Of a stretch of DNA of 64,000 nt, positions 19,783 to 30,511 are shown in pieces. The DNA comes from Halopseudomonas yangmingensis (GTDB lineage Bacteria > Pseudomonadota > Gammaproteobacteria > Pseudomonadales > Pseudomonadaceae): the NCBI RefSeq assembly GCF_900114825.1, contig NZ_FOUI01000001.1, positions 310,001 through 374,000 of the forward strand. Direction: 5' to 3'. The translations under genes and the position numbers were made by a program. The number at the start of each line of letters is the position of its first letter. The first letter of the stretch is position 1. A model generated the notes under the pieces. That model was not told the origin of the DNA. It saw nothing but the letters and a program-made list of their open reading frames with translations, and did no database searches.

Positions 19783-21417
19783 ATGCACCTGTTACGCAAC
19801 CTGCCGATCAGTCGGCGTCTGTGGTCGGTGTTGCTGTTGTCGCTGTTCGCGTTGTTGCTGCTGGCTGCCCTGTTGCTGCAGCAAATGAACCGCCAGTTGT
19901 ATGCCGGCAAGGTTGAAATGACGCGCAATGTAGTGGAAAGCAGCTTGGGCGTTCTGGCGCATTATCACCGGCAGGCGCAGGCGGGCGAGCTGACTCCGGC
20001 ACAGGCACAACGAGCTGCAATGGAGCAGATTCGCGGTCTGCGCTACGCCGGTAACGAATACTTCTGGATCAATGATCTGCATCCGCGCATGGTCATGCAT
20101 CCGACCAATCCGGCTCTGGAGGGTGAGGATCTGTCCGGTTATCGCGACCCGGATGGCAAGGCGCTGTTCAACGAGATGGTGGCGGTGGCGCGCCGCTCCG
20201 GGGCTGGAATGGTTGGCTATCGATGGCCCAAGCCGGGCTCCAGTGAGCCGGTAGAAAAGATCTCGCATGTGCAGCTGTTCGAACCCTGGGGATGGATTAT
20301 CGGCTCCGGTGTCTATATCGACGATATCCGCGATATCTACCGCACCCAGCAAATTCAGGTGGCATTGCTGGTGGGTCTGATTGCCTTGCTGTTGGGAGGC
20401 TTGCTATTGCTGGTTGTACGCAGTATTGACCGGCCACTGGACGGTACCGTGGCGGCGCTGGCCGATATTGCCAGCGGTGACGGTGATCTGACCCATCGCC
20501 TGCCGGAACAGGGGCGTGACGAATTGAGCCGTCTGGCCGGACACTTCAATGCTTTTGCCGGCAAGTTGGCCGGCATGATACGGCGTATGCTCGGCTCGGC
20601 TGAGGCGCTCGAGCAGGCATCGGCCGAGCTCGGTCGGGTTGCAGAAGAAACCCGGCAAAAGAGCGATCAGCAGTCGCAACAGGTAGAGATGGTGGCGACG
20701 GCGATCAATCAGGTTAGTTATGCAGTGCAGGATGTGGCGAAACATGCGGAACAGGCTTCAACCGAAGTCCGTGAGGCTGATCGGCATGCGCGAGAGGGGC
20801 ATCAAAGCCTTGAGTCAGGCACGCGCCAGGTTGAGCAGCTGGCTGCGTCGATGCAGCGCGCTGTATCGACCATGCAGAACCTACAGCAGGAAACCGGTCA
20901 GATTGGCCGGGTGCTCGAGGTGATCCGAGCTGTTGCCGAACAGACTAATTTGCTGGCGCTGAATGCGGCTATCGAGGCTGCCAGGGCGGGTGAGCAGGGG
21001 CGAGGTTTTGCCGTGGTGGCCGATGAGGTTCGGCTGCTGGCCCAGCGCACGCAGCAGTCGACCGAGGAGATCCAGCAACTGATTGAAACCCTGCAGCAGA
21101 ACACCCGTGATGCGGTAGGTGTGATTGCCGAAAGCAGCGACCTGACCACCCTGGCCGTTGACCAGACCGGGCAGGCTGCCGAGCGCTTGCAGCAAATTGT
21201 CGAGGCGCTGCAGCGGGTCAGCGCGCTCAACGAGTCGATTGCCAGCGCAACTCTGCAACAAAGCCATGTGGTCGAGGATATCAATCGCTCGGTCACCGAG
21301 GTGGCTGATCTGGCGCGGGACAATGCCGGCGCGGCCAGTGCCGTGCGCGATTCCGGCAATCGGTTGTCGACGCTGGCAAGCGAGCTGGGTGGTTTACTGG
21401 GCGGCTTCAGGGTCTGA
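19783..21417 (+). CDS. Methyl-accepting chemotaxis protein with single Cache (sCache_2) sensor
   Basis: The 544-residue receptor has a first membrane helix (about 14-34), a small periplasmic sCache_2 domain (about 35-185) with the signature [15 protein letters not shown] and [13 protein letters not shown], and a second helix (about 190-212). HAMP follows (about 213-265, [24 protein letters not shown]). The methyl-accepting domain has [32 protein letters not shown]. It lacks the C-terminal CheR-binding pentapeptide. sCache_2 receptors often sense small organic acids, but the ligand here is unknown. The ATG has GGAG 9 bases upstream. Confidence 0.94.
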   Translation: MHLLRNLPISRRLWSVLLLSLFALLLLAALLLQQMNRQLYAGKVEMTRNVVESSLGVLAHYHRQAQAGELTPAQAQRAAMEQIRGLRYAGNEYFWINDLHPRMVMHPTNPALEGEDLSGYRDPDGKALFNEMVAVARRSGAGMVGYRWPKPGSSEPVEKISHVQLFEPWGWIIGSGVYIDDIRDIYRTQQIQVALLVGLIALLLGGLLLLVVRSIDRPLDGTVAALADIASGDGDLTHRLPEQGRDELSRLAGHFNAFAGKLAGMIRRMLGSAEALEQASAELGRVAEETRQKSDQQSQQVEMVATAINQVSYAVQDVAKHAEQASTEVREADRHAREGHQSLESGTRQVEQLAASMQRAVSTMQNLQQETGQIGRVLEVIRAVAEQTNLLALNAAIEAARAGEQGRGFAVVADEVRLLAQRTQQSTEEIQQLIETLQQNTRDAVGVIAESSDLTTLAVDQTGQAAERLQQIVEALQRVSALNESIASATLQQSHVVEDINRSVTEVADLARDNAGAASAVRDSGNRLSTLASELGGLLGGFRV

Positions 21418-21527
21418 GTACCCCCGTTTTCTGGCAGAGCCGCACTATTTGCGCTTTACTCAGGATCACGGGGCGCAAGACGCTGTTGCGGTTGCCGGGG
21501 TTTTTTGCCTCGCGTTCTGTGGCCTTG

Positions 21528-21542
21528 TGACACTTCGTGTCA
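21528..21542. repeat. Short inverted repeat upstream of the third chemoreceptor gene
   Basis: TGACAC (21528-21533) and GTGTCA (21537-21542) form a perfect dyad around TTC, about 90 bases before the chemoreceptor start. The sequence CATAAT overlaps its right end. It could be an operator, but no known consensus is matched. Confidence 0.3.
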
Positions 21543-21629
21543 TAATGCCGGCGTTGTTTTTCTGTTGCGCGCTCGGAAAGATCCTATAGCCGCAGCGCAG
21601 AGCCTTTGCCGTTACTGTTGGAGAACTCC

Positions 21630-23594
21630 ATGATCAATGCCCTGATGAGCCTGGCTGGCCGGATCAGTGTCCGCAACAAGTTGTTCACGGGCTTTGCCCT
21701 GGTTTTACTGCTCAGCATCCTCTCGGTGTTGATGAGCATGCGCATGGGTGCCAGCCTGAATGCCTTGCAGATGCGCATGGTCAAAGTAGTGGAAGTGCGC
21801 GGCATGGTGCTGGAGGCGCGCCAGCATGAAAAGAATTTCATCATGCGCGCCAATGCAGCGGATGCGGACAGTGCCCGCTCGACCGTCGCGCGTATGCGCG
21901 ACGAGGTGGCCTCACTGCAAGCGTCCATTCGCGACCGCCAGACATTGGCCTTGCTTGGCAATATTGATCAGGGCGTTCAACAGTATTTGCAGGCTTTCGA
22001 GAGCACAGTGTTGGCCATCGGGCAGTCGGCCTCGGCAGCCAGGCAACTGGAAGCCCGTGCCGAGACACTGCTGAAAGATCTTCAGGCAGTGGTTGAGGAT
22101 CTGCGCTATGAACTGAATACAGAATCCGAGTGGCTGACCCATGGCGAGGTGGTGATGCTACGCGGCAATTTGCAGCGCGGAGACGAGTTGTGGCGGTCCT
22201 TGCTGAACGGCCGGATTGAGGAGCGCAACCTGCTGGTCACCCGTGATAGCAGCCAAGCAGATGCGCTTGTGCAGCGCCTGGAAGAGGCCGATGGCGAGAT
22301 CGAGCAACTGTTGATGCAATTGCACAACGAAGAGCGCGAGGCCTCTGTGAGCCGGGTCAGAAGTGAGCTGGAGGACTACCGTGCTGCGCTGATGACACTG
22401 GTGGCCAGCATCCGGCAGGTTCAGAGCAGCGAAGAGCAGATGACCACGCTTGCCCGTCAGGCCATGGCGGCCGCCAATGATGTGGTGGCTCGCCAGAATG
22501 AGCTGCTGGATGCCCAGCAATCAGCCCTGCAGCGCAATCAGGTGCTGTTGATGGTGGCACTGGTGGCGTTGGGTATTGCCCTCAGCCTGCTGATTGCCTG
22601 GGTGATAGTCACGCCATTGCAGACGGCAGTCGCTCAGGCTCGCCGGATTGCATCGGGTGATCTGTCGCAGGATGTGCAGGTGCAGGGCAGCGACGAGCTG
22701 GCCATGCTGATGCGTGCGATGCATGAGATGACCGCCAACCTGCGAGGCCTGATTGGCAGTATGTCGGATGGCGTCCAGCAACTGGCCTCTGCCGCCGAAG
22801 AGTTGTCGGCCGTCACCGAACAGACCAGTGCCGGTATCAACCAGCAGAAACAGGAAACCGAACAGGTGGCCACTGCGGTCAACGAAATGAGTGCCACCGT
22901 GCAGGATGTAGCACGCAACGCTGAAACGGCTGCCGAGTCGGCGGATGCCGCGGATAGCCAGGCGCGCCAGGGTCAGGCTGTGGTCAACCAGACCATCGAA
23001 CGCATTCACGAGCTGGCCGAGTCGATTACCAACTCCAGCGAAACCATCGAGCGCCTCAAGCATGACAGCGGCAACATTGGCGCCATTCTTGATGTGATCA
23101 AGGGTATTTCCGAGCAGACCAACCTGCTGGCGCTGAATGCGGCCATTGAGGCGGCGCGGGCTGGTGAGGCGGGGCGCGGGTTTGCCGTGGTGGCTGATGA
23201 GGTGCGCAGTCTGGCAATGCGTACCAAACAGTCAACCAACGAGATCGAGGAGCTGATCCGCACCCTGCAGCAGGGTGCGGAAGAGGCAGTGCGCAGCATG
23301 GGCCACAACTGTTCGCTGGCAGACAGCAGTGTCGATGCTGCCGGTGAAACAGGGCGTGCACTGCAAGCGATCACCCAGAGCGTGTCAGCCATCCAACAGA
23401 TGAACCAGCAGATTGCTGCGGCTGCCGAGCAGCAGAGTGCGGTGGCTGAAGGCATCAACCGCAGCGTGATGAATATCCGCGATGTGGCAGACCAGTCAGC
23501 GGCGGCTTCCGAGGAAACCTCCGCATCCAGTGCCGATCTGGCTTGCCTGAGTGGTGATCTGCAGCAACAGATCAGCCGTTTCCGTTTGCGCTGA
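21630..23594 (+). CDS. Methyl-accepting chemotaxis protein with helical bimodular (HBM) sensor
   Basis: The 654-residue receptor starts at an ATG with GGAG 6 bases upstream. After membrane helix 1 (about 15-38) comes a ~240-residue all-helical periplasmic region including [17 protein letters not shown] near residue 55, the hallmark of HBM domains such as McpS of P. putida. Membrane helix 2 (about 300-325), HAMP and a signalling domain ([24 protein letters not shown]) follow. McpS binds TCA intermediates, but HBM ligands vary and none is assigned here. It ends just before a strong hairpin. It is the third receptor in this cluster, each with a different sensor fold. Confidence 0.94.
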   Translation: MINALMSLAGRISVRNKLFTGFALVLLLSILSVLMSMRMGASLNALQMRMVKVVEVRGMVLEARQHEKNFIMRANAADADSARSTVARMRDEVASLQASIRDRQTLALLGNIDQGVQQYLQAFESTVLAIGQSASAARQLEARAETLLKDLQAVVEDLRYELNTESEWLTHGEVVMLRGNLQRGDELWRSLLNGRIEERNLLVTRDSSQADALVQRLEEADGEIEQLLMQLHNEEREASVSRVRSELEDYRAALMTLVASIRQVQSSEEQMTTLARQAMAAANDVVARQNELLDAQQSALQRNQVLLMVALVALGIALSLLIAWVIVTPLQTAVAQARRIASGDLSQDVQVQGSDELAMLMRAMHEMTANLRGLIGSMSDGVQQLASAAEELSAVTEQTSAGINQQKQETEQVATAVNEMSATVQDVARNAETAAESADAADSQARQGQAVVNQTIERIHELAESITNSSETIERLKHDSGNIGAILDVIKGISEQTNLLALNAAIEAARAGEAGRGFAVVADEVRSLAMRTKQSTNEIEELIRTLQQGAEEAVRSMGHNCSLADSSVDAAGETGRALQAITQSVSAIQQMNQQIAAAAEQQSAVAEGINRSVMNIRDVADQSAAASEETSASSADLACLSGDLQQQISRFRLR

Positions 23595-23602
23595 TGGCCG
23601 GT

Positions 23603-23629
23603 GGGCCGGCCATAGGCCGGCCCTTATTT
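23603..23629 (+). terminator. Intrinsic terminator after the HBM chemoreceptor
   Basis: GGGCCGGCC (23603-23611) and GGCCGGCCC (23615-23623) form a perfect 9-bp stem with an ATA loop, followed by TTATTT. The T-run also contains the stop codon of the convergent hydrolase gene. Confidence 0.75.
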
Positions 23630-24496
23630 CTGCAGTTGTTCCTCAAACCAGTTGAGCGCCTCGTCCCACAGCGGGGCTGCCTGTGGGCGGAAGTAGCCCA
23701 TGTGGCCAATCTGGCCTAGCCCCTCCCGTAGCGGGTCAATATCACGCCCCCGCCATTCGCTGTTGCAATAACCGGCCATAAAGGTGTCCCGGGAGCGCGG
23801 CTGGGCCCACAGGTCATCCAGGCTGTTGGCTGCCACAATCGGACTTTTTACCCTGGCATAGAGCTCACCCATCTGCGGCTCGCGTGGGTCATCAAAGAAG
23901 TAGCGTGGATAACTGCACCAGCGTCGCCAGTAGTGATAAACCCCGGCAGGCAGGTCTTCACCCATGCCCAGTTTGCGCCAGGCCAGATACCCCTTGCGCT
24001 TGACGATCAGCGGTGCCGCCAGATTCCACATTGCCCATACCCGCCAGCGTTCGATGCCCGGCATCCAGCCATGCCAGCCGGCGCCGGTGCCAAAGGTATA
24101 GAGGCCGCGAATGCGTGCGTGCCCGGGCATTGAGCCAAAGGCATGCCCGCCGAATGAGTGGCCGACCATAAATAACGGCAAGCCTTGCTGTTCCAGATGC
24201 ACCTGGGCTGCCGCAAGGTCTTTCCAGGCCCAGTCGAGGTAATGCATCTCGAAGCCTTTCAGATCGTCCGGACGGGATTCACCAACGCCGCGGTAATCCA
24301 GTGTCAGTGTGCTGAAGCCGCGACCGGCGGCATGTTCGGCAAAGCGCCGGTAGAAGCCGCGAGGTGCGCCAGTGGCGGCGCCTACCAACAGCAGTGCCTG
24401 TGGTGACCGGGCATGGAACAGGCTGGCTGCCAGAGGATATCCGTCGCTGGCGGTCAGCTTGAGTTCCTCGGTGGTGATGCCATGGGATTGGGGCAT
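23624..24496 (-). CDS. Alpha/beta hydrolase of the serine-hydrolase (COG4757-like) type
   Basis: The 290-residue protein has an alpha/beta hydrolase fold with the nucleophile elbow GHSFGG near residue 117, an early strand-turn motif (LVGAATGAPRGFYRRFAEHAA) in place of the usual HG oxyanion, and DYRGVGESRP near residue 69. A late His occurs in GQIGHMGYFRP. This pattern fits predicted hydrolases of COG4757. Substrate and role are unknown. It is on the opposite strand to the chemoreceptors and shares the terminator region of the HBM receptor. Confidence 0.8.
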   Translation of the reverse strand: MPQSHGITTEELKLTASDGYPLAASLFHARSPQALLLVGAATGAPRGFYRRFAEHAAGRGFSTLTLDYRGVGESRPDDLKGFEMHYLDWAWKDLAAAQVHLEQQGLPLFMVGHSFGGHAFGSMPGHARIRGLYTFGTGAGWHGWMPGIERWRVWAMWNLAAPLIVKRKGYLAWRKLGMGEDLPAGVYHYWRRWCSYPRYFFDDPREPQMGELYARVKSPIVAANSLDDLWAQPRSRDTFMAGYCNSEWRGRDIDPLREGLGQIGHMGYFRPQAAPLWDEALNWFEEQLQK

Positions 24497-24705
24497 GGGT
24501 CGGGAGTCCTTGTAGTATGCCGTGCCGGGAGTCCGCTACAGCGGTCTCGATGAGTGGCGTCAGGGCAGTATGGGAATCCCGATCGTTATTTTGAAGCGAC
24601 ATAACTGCCGGAAATAACGCTAATTGTGCTGCAGTCTGGGGCGATCTTGTCGCGCGATGGATTGCCGGCGACTCTGCGGTGCCGCTGCTAACGCCTGGCC
24701 GGTCT

Positions 24706-25143
24706 TCAGTCGCGGGCTGTCAGGTTGAAATACAGCCCCAGTGATTCCAGCGGTGCCAGAATCTCCAGGCATTGCTGCAGTTCTTTAAGCAGTGAGTCCC
24801 GGCTGCCGGTGTTTTCCGCTAGCGGATTGTGTTGCAGGTGCGCGGCAAGGGCTTCGAAGGTCACCATGCCGCTGCCGACCGACAGCCACTCCATGTCTTC
24901 GATGGCATAGCCGCAGCCGGTTTCAGGGTCGATGGCCGGCGGTTCGGCGTCTGCCGCTGCCAAATCCATCACTTCCTGCCACTCAAGGTCCGTCAAGTCG
25001 ATAAATTCGCTGACGGGTGTCACGCCCAGGCTGCGGCACTGGGCATCCAGTGTGTCGAGATGGATCAGTAGTTGCCGCATTGCCTGAGGATGGCATTGTA
25101 ACTGCCGACCATCCAGGGTGGTCAGGTGGAGTGTGACGGCCAA
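24706..25143 (-). CDS. Hypothetical protein with TTG start
   Basis: This 145-residue acidic, soluble-looking protein starts at TTG with GGAG 6 bases upstream. No membrane segment or signal peptide is visible. The sequence is rich in Leu, Glu and Asp and mostly helical in character, with CGYAIEDMEWLSVGSGMVTF in the centre. I do not recognise the family. It sits upstream of nothing on its own strand except the hydrolase gene 209 bases away, and it is downstream of the MacAB-type exporter operon by 21 bases, so it could be its last gene. Confidence 0.6.
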   Translation of the reverse strand: MAVTLHLTTLDGRQLQCHPQAMRQLLIHLDTLDAQCRSLGVTPVSEFIDLTDLEWQEVMDLAAADAEPPAIDPETGCGYAIEDMEWLSVGSGMVTFEALAAHLQHNPLAENTGSRDSLLKELQQCLEILAPLESLGLYFNLTARD

Positions 25144-25164
25144 GGTGAGCTCCGGTATGCGTGG

Positions 25165-26541
25165 TCAGTCGCTGTAGCTTAGCGTCGTCGCCTGCCAGCC
25201 GCCACCCAATGCACGGTACAGATCCACTGCCGTTTGCAGTTGCGCCGATTGCAGTTGCAACAAGGCGTCCTGGCTCTGGAACAGGCTGCGCTGGCTATCC
25301 AGTAGTGTGCTCAGGGCGATGGCGCCAGCGCGATAGCGGGCTTCTGCCAGTTGCAGTGCCAGTTGGGCTTGCTCTACCACGTGCTGCTGTTGCTGCACGC
25401 GCTGGCGGCTGCTGAGCGCGGCCGCCAGCGCGGTATCGGCTTCGCTGATGGCGGTGAGAATGCTGCGCTGATAATCAATCAGCAGCTCCTGTTGTCGTGC
25501 GTCGGCCTGCTCGACCCGTGCGCGTAGCCGTGAGCCGTCAAAGATCGGCTGGGTCAGGCCTCCCAGCAGATTCCAGCTGGTTGCCGGATTGCCCAGCAGA
25601 TCGGCCAGGGTGCTGCTCTGGCCGGCATACTGGCCAGTCAGGCGCAGGCTTGGCCAGAGCGCCGCGCGCGCCGCATTCAGGTCGGCGTTGGCAGCCAGCA
25701 GGCGCGCCTCGCTGGCGCGGATGTCCGGGCGCTGTTGCAAAAGTTCGCTGGGCAGGCCGGCACTGGCTTCGGGCACGTGCAGGCTGGCCAGTGCGCTATC
25801 GACTGGCAGTGCGGCATCCGGGGTGTTGCCGAGCAGCAGGTTCAGGCTGTTGTGCAGGGCCAGACGCTGCTGTTGCAACGGCAGCAGGGCGGCGCGTTGC
25901 TGCAATACCAGGATGCGTTGCTGGCTGACTTCCAGCGCATCGGCAGCGCCCGCAGCGGCTCGTGCCTCGACCAGTTGCAGCAGGCGTTCGGCGCTGTGCA
26001 GGTTCTGTTGTGCCAGTTGTTCGCGTTCCAGGGTTTCCAGTAGCTGGAACCAGCTGTTGGCGACACTGGCTTCAATGGCTACTGCCAGGGTGGCCTGATC
26101 AAAGTGGCTGGCATCCAGGCTGGCGCGTGCGGCCTCACGCAGTTGGTGGTTACGGCCCCAGAAATCCACTTCGTAGCTGGCCCCCAGGCTGGCAGACAAA
26201 TTATTGCCGACGCCGTTGTCGTTGCCGCTGCGGCCGGCGTTCAGGCCGGCATCCAGGCTGGGCAGCAGGGCGGCACCGGCCTGGCGCAGCTGGGCATCGG
26301 CCTGTTGCAGGCGGGCAGCGGCGGCGGCCAGATCATGATTGTGTTGTCGTGCCTGTTGCTGCAGCCGCAGCAGGGTGTCGGCGCCGAACGCCTGCCAGTA
26401 ATGGCTGTCCGGCCAGTCCGGTGTCTGTGTCTGGCTGCTCCACTGCCCAGGCAGTACCGGCTGGTGGGCTGGAAGAGGGCTGTTCAGGCTGCAGCCGCCC
26501 AGCAGCAGGGCGGCCAGGATCAGGCTGTATCTAGTCGGCAT
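25165..26541 (-). CDS. Outer-membrane efflux lipoprotein, TolC/OprM (NodT) family
   Basis: The 458-residue protein has a lipoprotein signal with lipobox LLGGC near residue 16 and two OEP repeats (about 60-250 and 265-450) typical of outer-membrane factors. Motifs include [11 protein letters not shown] and a later [29 protein letters not shown]. Its start overlaps the macB stop by 11 bases. It therefore supplies the outer-membrane channel for the MacAB-type pump upstream. The set resembles PvdRT-OpmQ of P. aeruginosa, which exports pyoverdine and its precursors, but no siderophore genes are in the window, so the substrate is open. Confidence 0.93.
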   Translation of the reverse strand: MPTRYSLILAALLLGGCSLNSPLPAHQPVLPGQWSSQTQTPDWPDSHYWQAFGADTLLRLQQQARQHNHDLAAAAARLQQADAQLRQAGAALLPSLDAGLNAGRSGNDNGVGNNLSASLGASYEVDFWGRNHQLREAARASLDASHFDQATLAVAIEASVANSWFQLLETLEREQLAQQNLHSAERLLQLVEARAAAGAADALEVSQQRILVLQQRAALLPLQQQRLALHNSLNLLLGNTPDAALPVDSALASLHVPEASAGLPSELLQQRPDIRASEARLLAANADLNAARAALWPSLRLTGQYAGQSSTLADLLGNPATSWNLLGGLTQPIFDGSRLRARVEQADARQQELLIDYQRSILTAISEADTALAAALSSRQRVQQQQHVVEQAQLALQLAEARYRAGAIALSTLLDSQRSLFQSQDALLQLQSAQLQTAVDLYRALGGGWQATTLSYSD

Positions 26542-28477
26542 TGAGGGCTACCACGGGGTCAAGATGGGCTGCCTTGCGGGCAGGCATGAAACCGAACACA
26601 AGGCCGGTAGCGAAGGCGCAGCCAAAGGCCAGCAATACCGGGCCAAGGGTGAACACCATGGGTGTGCCAAGGGCTTGCAGCAACCAGGCAAAGCCGAGTC
26701 CGGCGAGCACGCCAAGGGCGCCGCCAAGTGCCGACACCACCACCGCCTCGACAATGAACTGCTGAAGTATGTTGCCGGTCCGTGCGCCTGTGGCCATGCG
26801 GATGCCGATTTCCCGGGTGCGCTCGGTGACATTCACCAGCATGATGTTCATTACGCCGATGCCCCCTACCAACAAGGAAATCGCAGCGATCGAGCCAAGC
26901 AGTATGGTGAAGGTGTTTTGCGTCTGACTGACGTTTTCCAGCAACGAGGCCATGTTGCGGATCTGGAAGTCCTCGACCCCGGCATGGTTGAGCAGTATTG
27001 CCTGGCGCACGGCTTCCTGGGTTTGCTCGGCCAGCGACAGGTTGTCAATCATGACCGTGATCGAGTTCAGGTGACGCTGGCCGATCAGTCTGAGGCTGCC
27101 GGTATTCAGCGGGACGAAGACTACATCGTCCTGATCACCACCCCAGGGTGCTGCGCCCTTTTCCGACATCACCCCAATCACCTGGAAGGGCACATTGTTG
27201 ATCAGCAGGTAATGGCCCAGCGGATCGCTGTCGCCAAACAGGTTGTTGGCCACGGTACGGCCAATCACGGTGACCGCCGCATGGCTCTGGTTGTCTTGTT
27301 CGGCAATGAATACGCCCTGTGCTACCGGCCAATTGCGTGCCAGTGGCAGGTCGGGGCTGGTGGCGGTGACCTGTGTCTGATAATCCGTGTTGCCACTACG
27401 CAACGTCACCCGGCCATTCATTTCCGGCACGGCAACCACCACGTTGGCGATGTCGGCTGCCACGTTGACGTCGCTGAGGCTCAGGGTATTGGTCGAGCCG
27501 TCCATCGAACGGCGGGTGTTGGGTGCGCCGGGCCTTACCAGTAGCAGGTTCGATCCCATTGAGCTGATGCGATCGACCACCTCCTGACGTGCACCGTTGC
27601 CCAGTGCCAGCATTACCACCACCGAGGCAACACCAATCACGATGCCAAGCAGGGTCAGTGCTGTCCGGAACAGGTTGCTGCGCAGCGCCCGCCAGGCCAT
27701 GCGTACCGCCTCCAGCAGGTCCTGCAGCGGTTGGGTGGAGCGTTCTGGTGCCGGCGCTTGAGGCTCGGCCGGGGCGGCTACCGGCTCAGGGCTGCGTCGT
27801 GTGTCGGCGATGATGCGCCCGTCACGCAACTCGATCAGGCGTTCGGCATGTGCTGCCACATCGCGGTCATGGGTGATGACAATGATCGTCTTGCCCTGTG
27901 CATGCAGCTTTTTCAGCAGTTCCAGTACATCGCGGCCGCTCTGGCTGTCCAGCGCGCCGGTGGGCTCGTCGGCGAGTATCACCTGTCCGTCGTTCATCAG
28001 TGCCCGCGCCACCGATACCCGTTGCTGCTGTCCACCGGATAACTGGCTGGGGCGATTGCCGAGGCGTTCGCCAAGCCCCAGGTCGCCCAGTAGCTGCGCG
28101 GCTCGCTGCTGGCGTTGCTGCCGGGGCAGGCCGGCATAGATGGCGGGCACCTCAACATTTTCCCGGGCGCTGGCCGAGCCGATCAGGTTGTAGCTCTGGA
28201 AAATGAAACCGAAGGTGCGCCGGCGCAATTCGGCCAATTGATCCTTGTGCAGGCGCTCCACGGACTCCCCGGCAAACAGGTAATCCCCGCAACTGGGGCG
28301 GTCCAGACAGCCGAGAATGTTCATCAGTGTCGACTTGCCCGAGCCGGAGGCACCCATGATGGCGACGAACTCGCCGGCCTGGATGTCCAGATCGATATCC
28401 TGCAGAACCGTGGTGGCTATGTCTCCGTTGTGATAGGTGCGACCTATGCCACGCAGACTGATAAGCGGGGTATCCAT
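26531..28477 (-). CDS. macB: MacB/PvdT-type ABC exporter, ATPase-permease
   Basis: The 648-residue protein fuses an N-terminal ABC ATPase to a four-helix MacB permease. Walker A is GASGSGKST near residue 42, the signature LSGGQQQR near 145 and Walker B VILADEP near 166. A membrane helix near residue 275, a large periplasmic domain (about 295-520) and three C-terminal helices follow. It ends with TAG and overlaps the outer-membrane channel gene. The start is 3 bases after the macA stop, implying coupling. MacB powers export from the periplasm by mechanotransmission. Substrate unknown: macrolide, peptide or siderophore roles are all known for the family. Confidence 0.93.
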   Translation of the reverse strand: MDTPLISLRGIGRTYHNGDIATTVLQDIDLDIQAGEFVAIMGASGSGKSTLMNILGCLDRPSCGDYLFAGESVERLHKDQLAELRRRTFGFIFQSYNLIGSASARENVEVPAIYAGLPRQQRQQRAAQLLGDLGLGERLGNRPSQLSGGQQQRVSVARALMNDGQVILADEPTGALDSQSGRDVLELLKKLHAQGKTIIVITHDRDVAAHAERLIELRDGRIIADTRRSPEPVAAPAEPQAPAPERSTQPLQDLLEAVRMAWRALRSNLFRTALTLLGIVIGVASVVVMLALGNGARQEVVDRISSMGSNLLLVRPGAPNTRRSMDGSTNTLSLSDVNVAADIANVVVAVPEMNGRVTLRSGNTDYQTQVTATSPDLPLARNWPVAQGVFIAEQDNQSHAAVTVIGRTVANNLFGDSDPLGHYLLINNVPFQVIGVMSEKGAAPWGGDQDDVVFVPLNTGSLRLIGQRHLNSITVMIDNLSLAEQTQEAVRQAILLNHAGVEDFQIRNMASLLENVSQTQNTFTILLGSIAAISLLVGGIGVMNIMLVNVTERTREIGIRMATGARTGNILQQFIVEAVVVSALGGALGVLAGLGFAWLLQALGTPMVFTLGPVLLAFGCAFATGLVFGFMPARKAAHLDPVVALNAD

Positions 28478-28480
28478 GCC

Positions 28481-29632
28481 TTAGAACCTTGGTCCTGTGC
28501 TGCGCGACACACCGCTGCCACTGTGTGCGGACGAGATGCCGCCGGTGATTACCCGCTCACCCACCTGCAAGCCCTCCAGTACCTCGGCCTGTACGCGGTT
28601 GCGAACACCGATGCGTACGTCGCGACTGACCGGGTTGCCTTGTTCGTCGATCACCTGTACGCGCTGGTTTGCGGCGCTTTGGCCAACCGTCTGCAGCGCG
28701 GCAACCGGAATCGTTGGGACCTGGCTGGCCGAGGCGCGCACAAAGAACACTTGCGCACTCATTTTGGGCAACAGCTCGCCGCGCGGGTTGTCGACATCGA
28801 ACAGGGCGTTGAACAGCACGACATTGTTGATCACTTCGGGGGTTGGCAATATCTGCCGCAGCTGTCCTTCGTAGCGTACCTCCGGGCGGCCCAGGGTAGT
28901 GAACCAGACCGGCATGCCGGCCGAGAGCCTGGCGATATCAGCTTCGGAAACCTGTGCGCGGACAGTCATGCTCGACAGGTCGGCAATCTGCACAATCAAG
29001 GGTGCCGTCTGGTTGGCGTTGAGGGTCTGTCCCTGATTTGCCAGTTGCTGCACCACAGTGCCGGTCATTGGTGCATGGATACGGGTAAAGCCAAGGTCTG
29101 CCTGGTCCGCCTTGAGTGTCGACTCGGTCTGGCGGATCTGCGCCTTGAGCACGTCGACTTGCGCTTCGGCCGAGCGCAGGTTGGCTTCGGCTACTTCCAC
29201 AGCCTCCTGGCTGGTGGCCTGGTCGGCCAGCAACCGGCGCTGGCGTTCGGCCTGCAGTCTGGCCAGTTGCAACTGGGCTTCGCGATCCTGCAGCTGGGCA
29301 CGCTGGGTGGCCAGTTGTGCAGTGCTGGCTTCGACGCGGGTCAGGTAGAGCGTCGGGTCTATTTCGGCGAGCAGTTGGCCAGCGTCAACCTGATCGCCGG
29401 GTTCCACGTGCAGGCGCAATAGCTGACCTGATACCTGTGTGCCGACATCCACATAGTTCAGTGGCTCAAGCGTGCCGAGGGCCGTGATACTGTCTTCTAT
29501 GTCGGCAAGCTCCACGGTGGCACTGCTGTATGTCGGGGCTGTAGGGCCGCGTTGCTGCCAGTAAAGCCCGCCGGCAAGCGCTAGTGAGACCAGCGCAGCC
29601 AGGCCAACACGGCCTGCAGTGAAAATTCGCAT
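28481..29632 (-). CDS. macA: MacA/PvdR-type periplasmic adaptor
   Basis: The 383-residue protein has an N-terminal membrane anchor (about 8-27), a barrel-sandwich hybrid (TQVSGQLLRLHVEPGDQVDAGQLLAEIDP near residue 66), a long coiled-coil hairpin (about 95-180), and beta-barrel and membrane-proximal domains. This is the MacA-type membrane fusion protein that links MacB to the outer-membrane channel. It is the first gene of a three-gene operon. No clear Shine-Dalgarno precedes the ATG. The gene is divergent from mlaA with a 165-base shared upstream region. Confidence 0.92.
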   Translation of the reverse strand: MRIFTAGRVGLAALVSLALAGGLYWQQRGPTAPTYSSATVELADIEDSITALGTLEPLNYVDVGTQVSGQLLRLHVEPGDQVDAGQLLAEIDPTLYLTRVEASTAQLATQRAQLQDREAQLQLARLQAERQRRLLADQATSQEAVEVAEANLRSAEAQVDVLKAQIRQTESTLKADQADLGFTRIHAPMTGTVVQQLANQGQTLNANQTAPLIVQIADLSSMTVRAQVSEADIARLSAGMPVWFTTLGRPEVRYEGQLRQILPTPEVINNVVLFNALFDVDNPRGELLPKMSAQVFFVRASASQVPTIPVAALQTVGQSAANQRVQVIDEQGNPVSRDVRIGVRNRVQAEVLEGLQVGERVITGGISSAHSGSGVSRSTGPRF

Positions 29633-29797
29633 GATGGTAGAGAGTCCGTTGCCAGGGTTGCAGGAAGTCTAACCCGAGCTGTCGCCGGGGTGTGCCGGTG
29701 ACGGGTAAAGACTCTGTAAAGGCATGTTCTACCGGCGTGCATGGCTTTGCGCTAGACTTCGCACAGCCATTCAGCCTGTCACCACCGGAGATGATTC

Positions 29798-30511
29798 ATG
29801 TCGTTCAAGTCATTCAGTCCTGCCGTCATGGCTGCGCTGCTTGTTGCTGCGCCGTTGTCGACGGTCCATGCCGATGATTTTGCTGCGAACCATGCTGATC
29901 CCGATCCGTGGGAGGGCTTCAACAGGGTTGTTTTCAGTTTCAACGACACAGTTGACCGCTTTACCCTGAAACCGGCGGCCCGTGCTTATCAGGCGGTGAC
30001 TCCGGAATCTCTGAGCAGAGGGGTCAGTAATGTGTTCGGCAATCTTGGCGAGCCGAAAAACCTGTTCAACAATCTGTTGCAGGGCAAGCCGCACGACGCC
30101 GGGGTAGACCTGTCGCGATTCCTGCTCAACAGCACCATTGGCGTTTTGGGCGTATTTGATGTGGCCACGCGAATGGGGCTGCAGCGCAATGACGAGGATT
30201 TTGGCCAGACGCTGGGTGCCTGGGGCGTTGGCAGTGGACCGTATCTGGTGCTGCCGCTGCTGGGGCCGAGCACCCTGCGCGACGGGGCTTCACGGGTGCC
30301 GGAAGCGGCAATCGGTTACAGCTACCGTGACCAGTTGGATCATGTGCCCACCCGTAATACCTCGATTGCCGTCGACCTGGTGGATACCCGGGCCGACCTG
30401 CTGAAGCAGGAGCGGCTGGTGATGGGTGACCGCTACACCTTTGTGCGCAATGCCTGGTTGCAGAATCGCGAGTTCAAGGTGCGCGACGGCCTGGTCGAGG
30501 ATGACTTCTAA
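29798..30511 (+). CDS. mlaA: MlaA/VacJ phospholipid-asymmetry protein
   Basis: MlaA removes mislocalised phospholipid from the outer leaflet of the outer membrane and passes it to MlaC. The 237-residue protein has the family core DPWEGFNRVVFSFND near residue 36 and TRMGLQRNDEDFGQTLGAWGVGSGPYLVLPLLGPST near residue 125. The N-terminus is a normal signal peptide (cleavage near VHA/DD, residue 26) with no lipobox Cys, unlike E. coli MlaA, which is a lipoprotein. The ATG has CCGGAGA upstream. It corresponds in position to PA2800; its stop overlaps that of the convergent PilZ gene by 3 bases. Confidence 0.93.
   Translation: MSFKSFSPAVMAALLVAAPLSTVHADDFAANHADPDPWEGFNRVVFSFNDTVDRFTLKPAARAYQAVTPESLSRGVSNVFGNLGEPKNLFNNLLQGKPHDAGVDLSRFLLNSTIGVLGVFDVATRMGLQRNDEDFGQTLGAWGVGSGPYLVLPLLGPSTLRDGASRVPEAAIGYSYRDQLDHVPTRNTSIAVDLVDTRADLLKQERLVMGDRYTFVRNAWLQNREFKVRDGLVEDDF

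Noticed and set aside
28115-29422. Open frame of 435 codons antisense to macA and the macB start
   Set aside because: It crosses two coupled genes with clear domains on the other strand and shows only low-complexity sequence.
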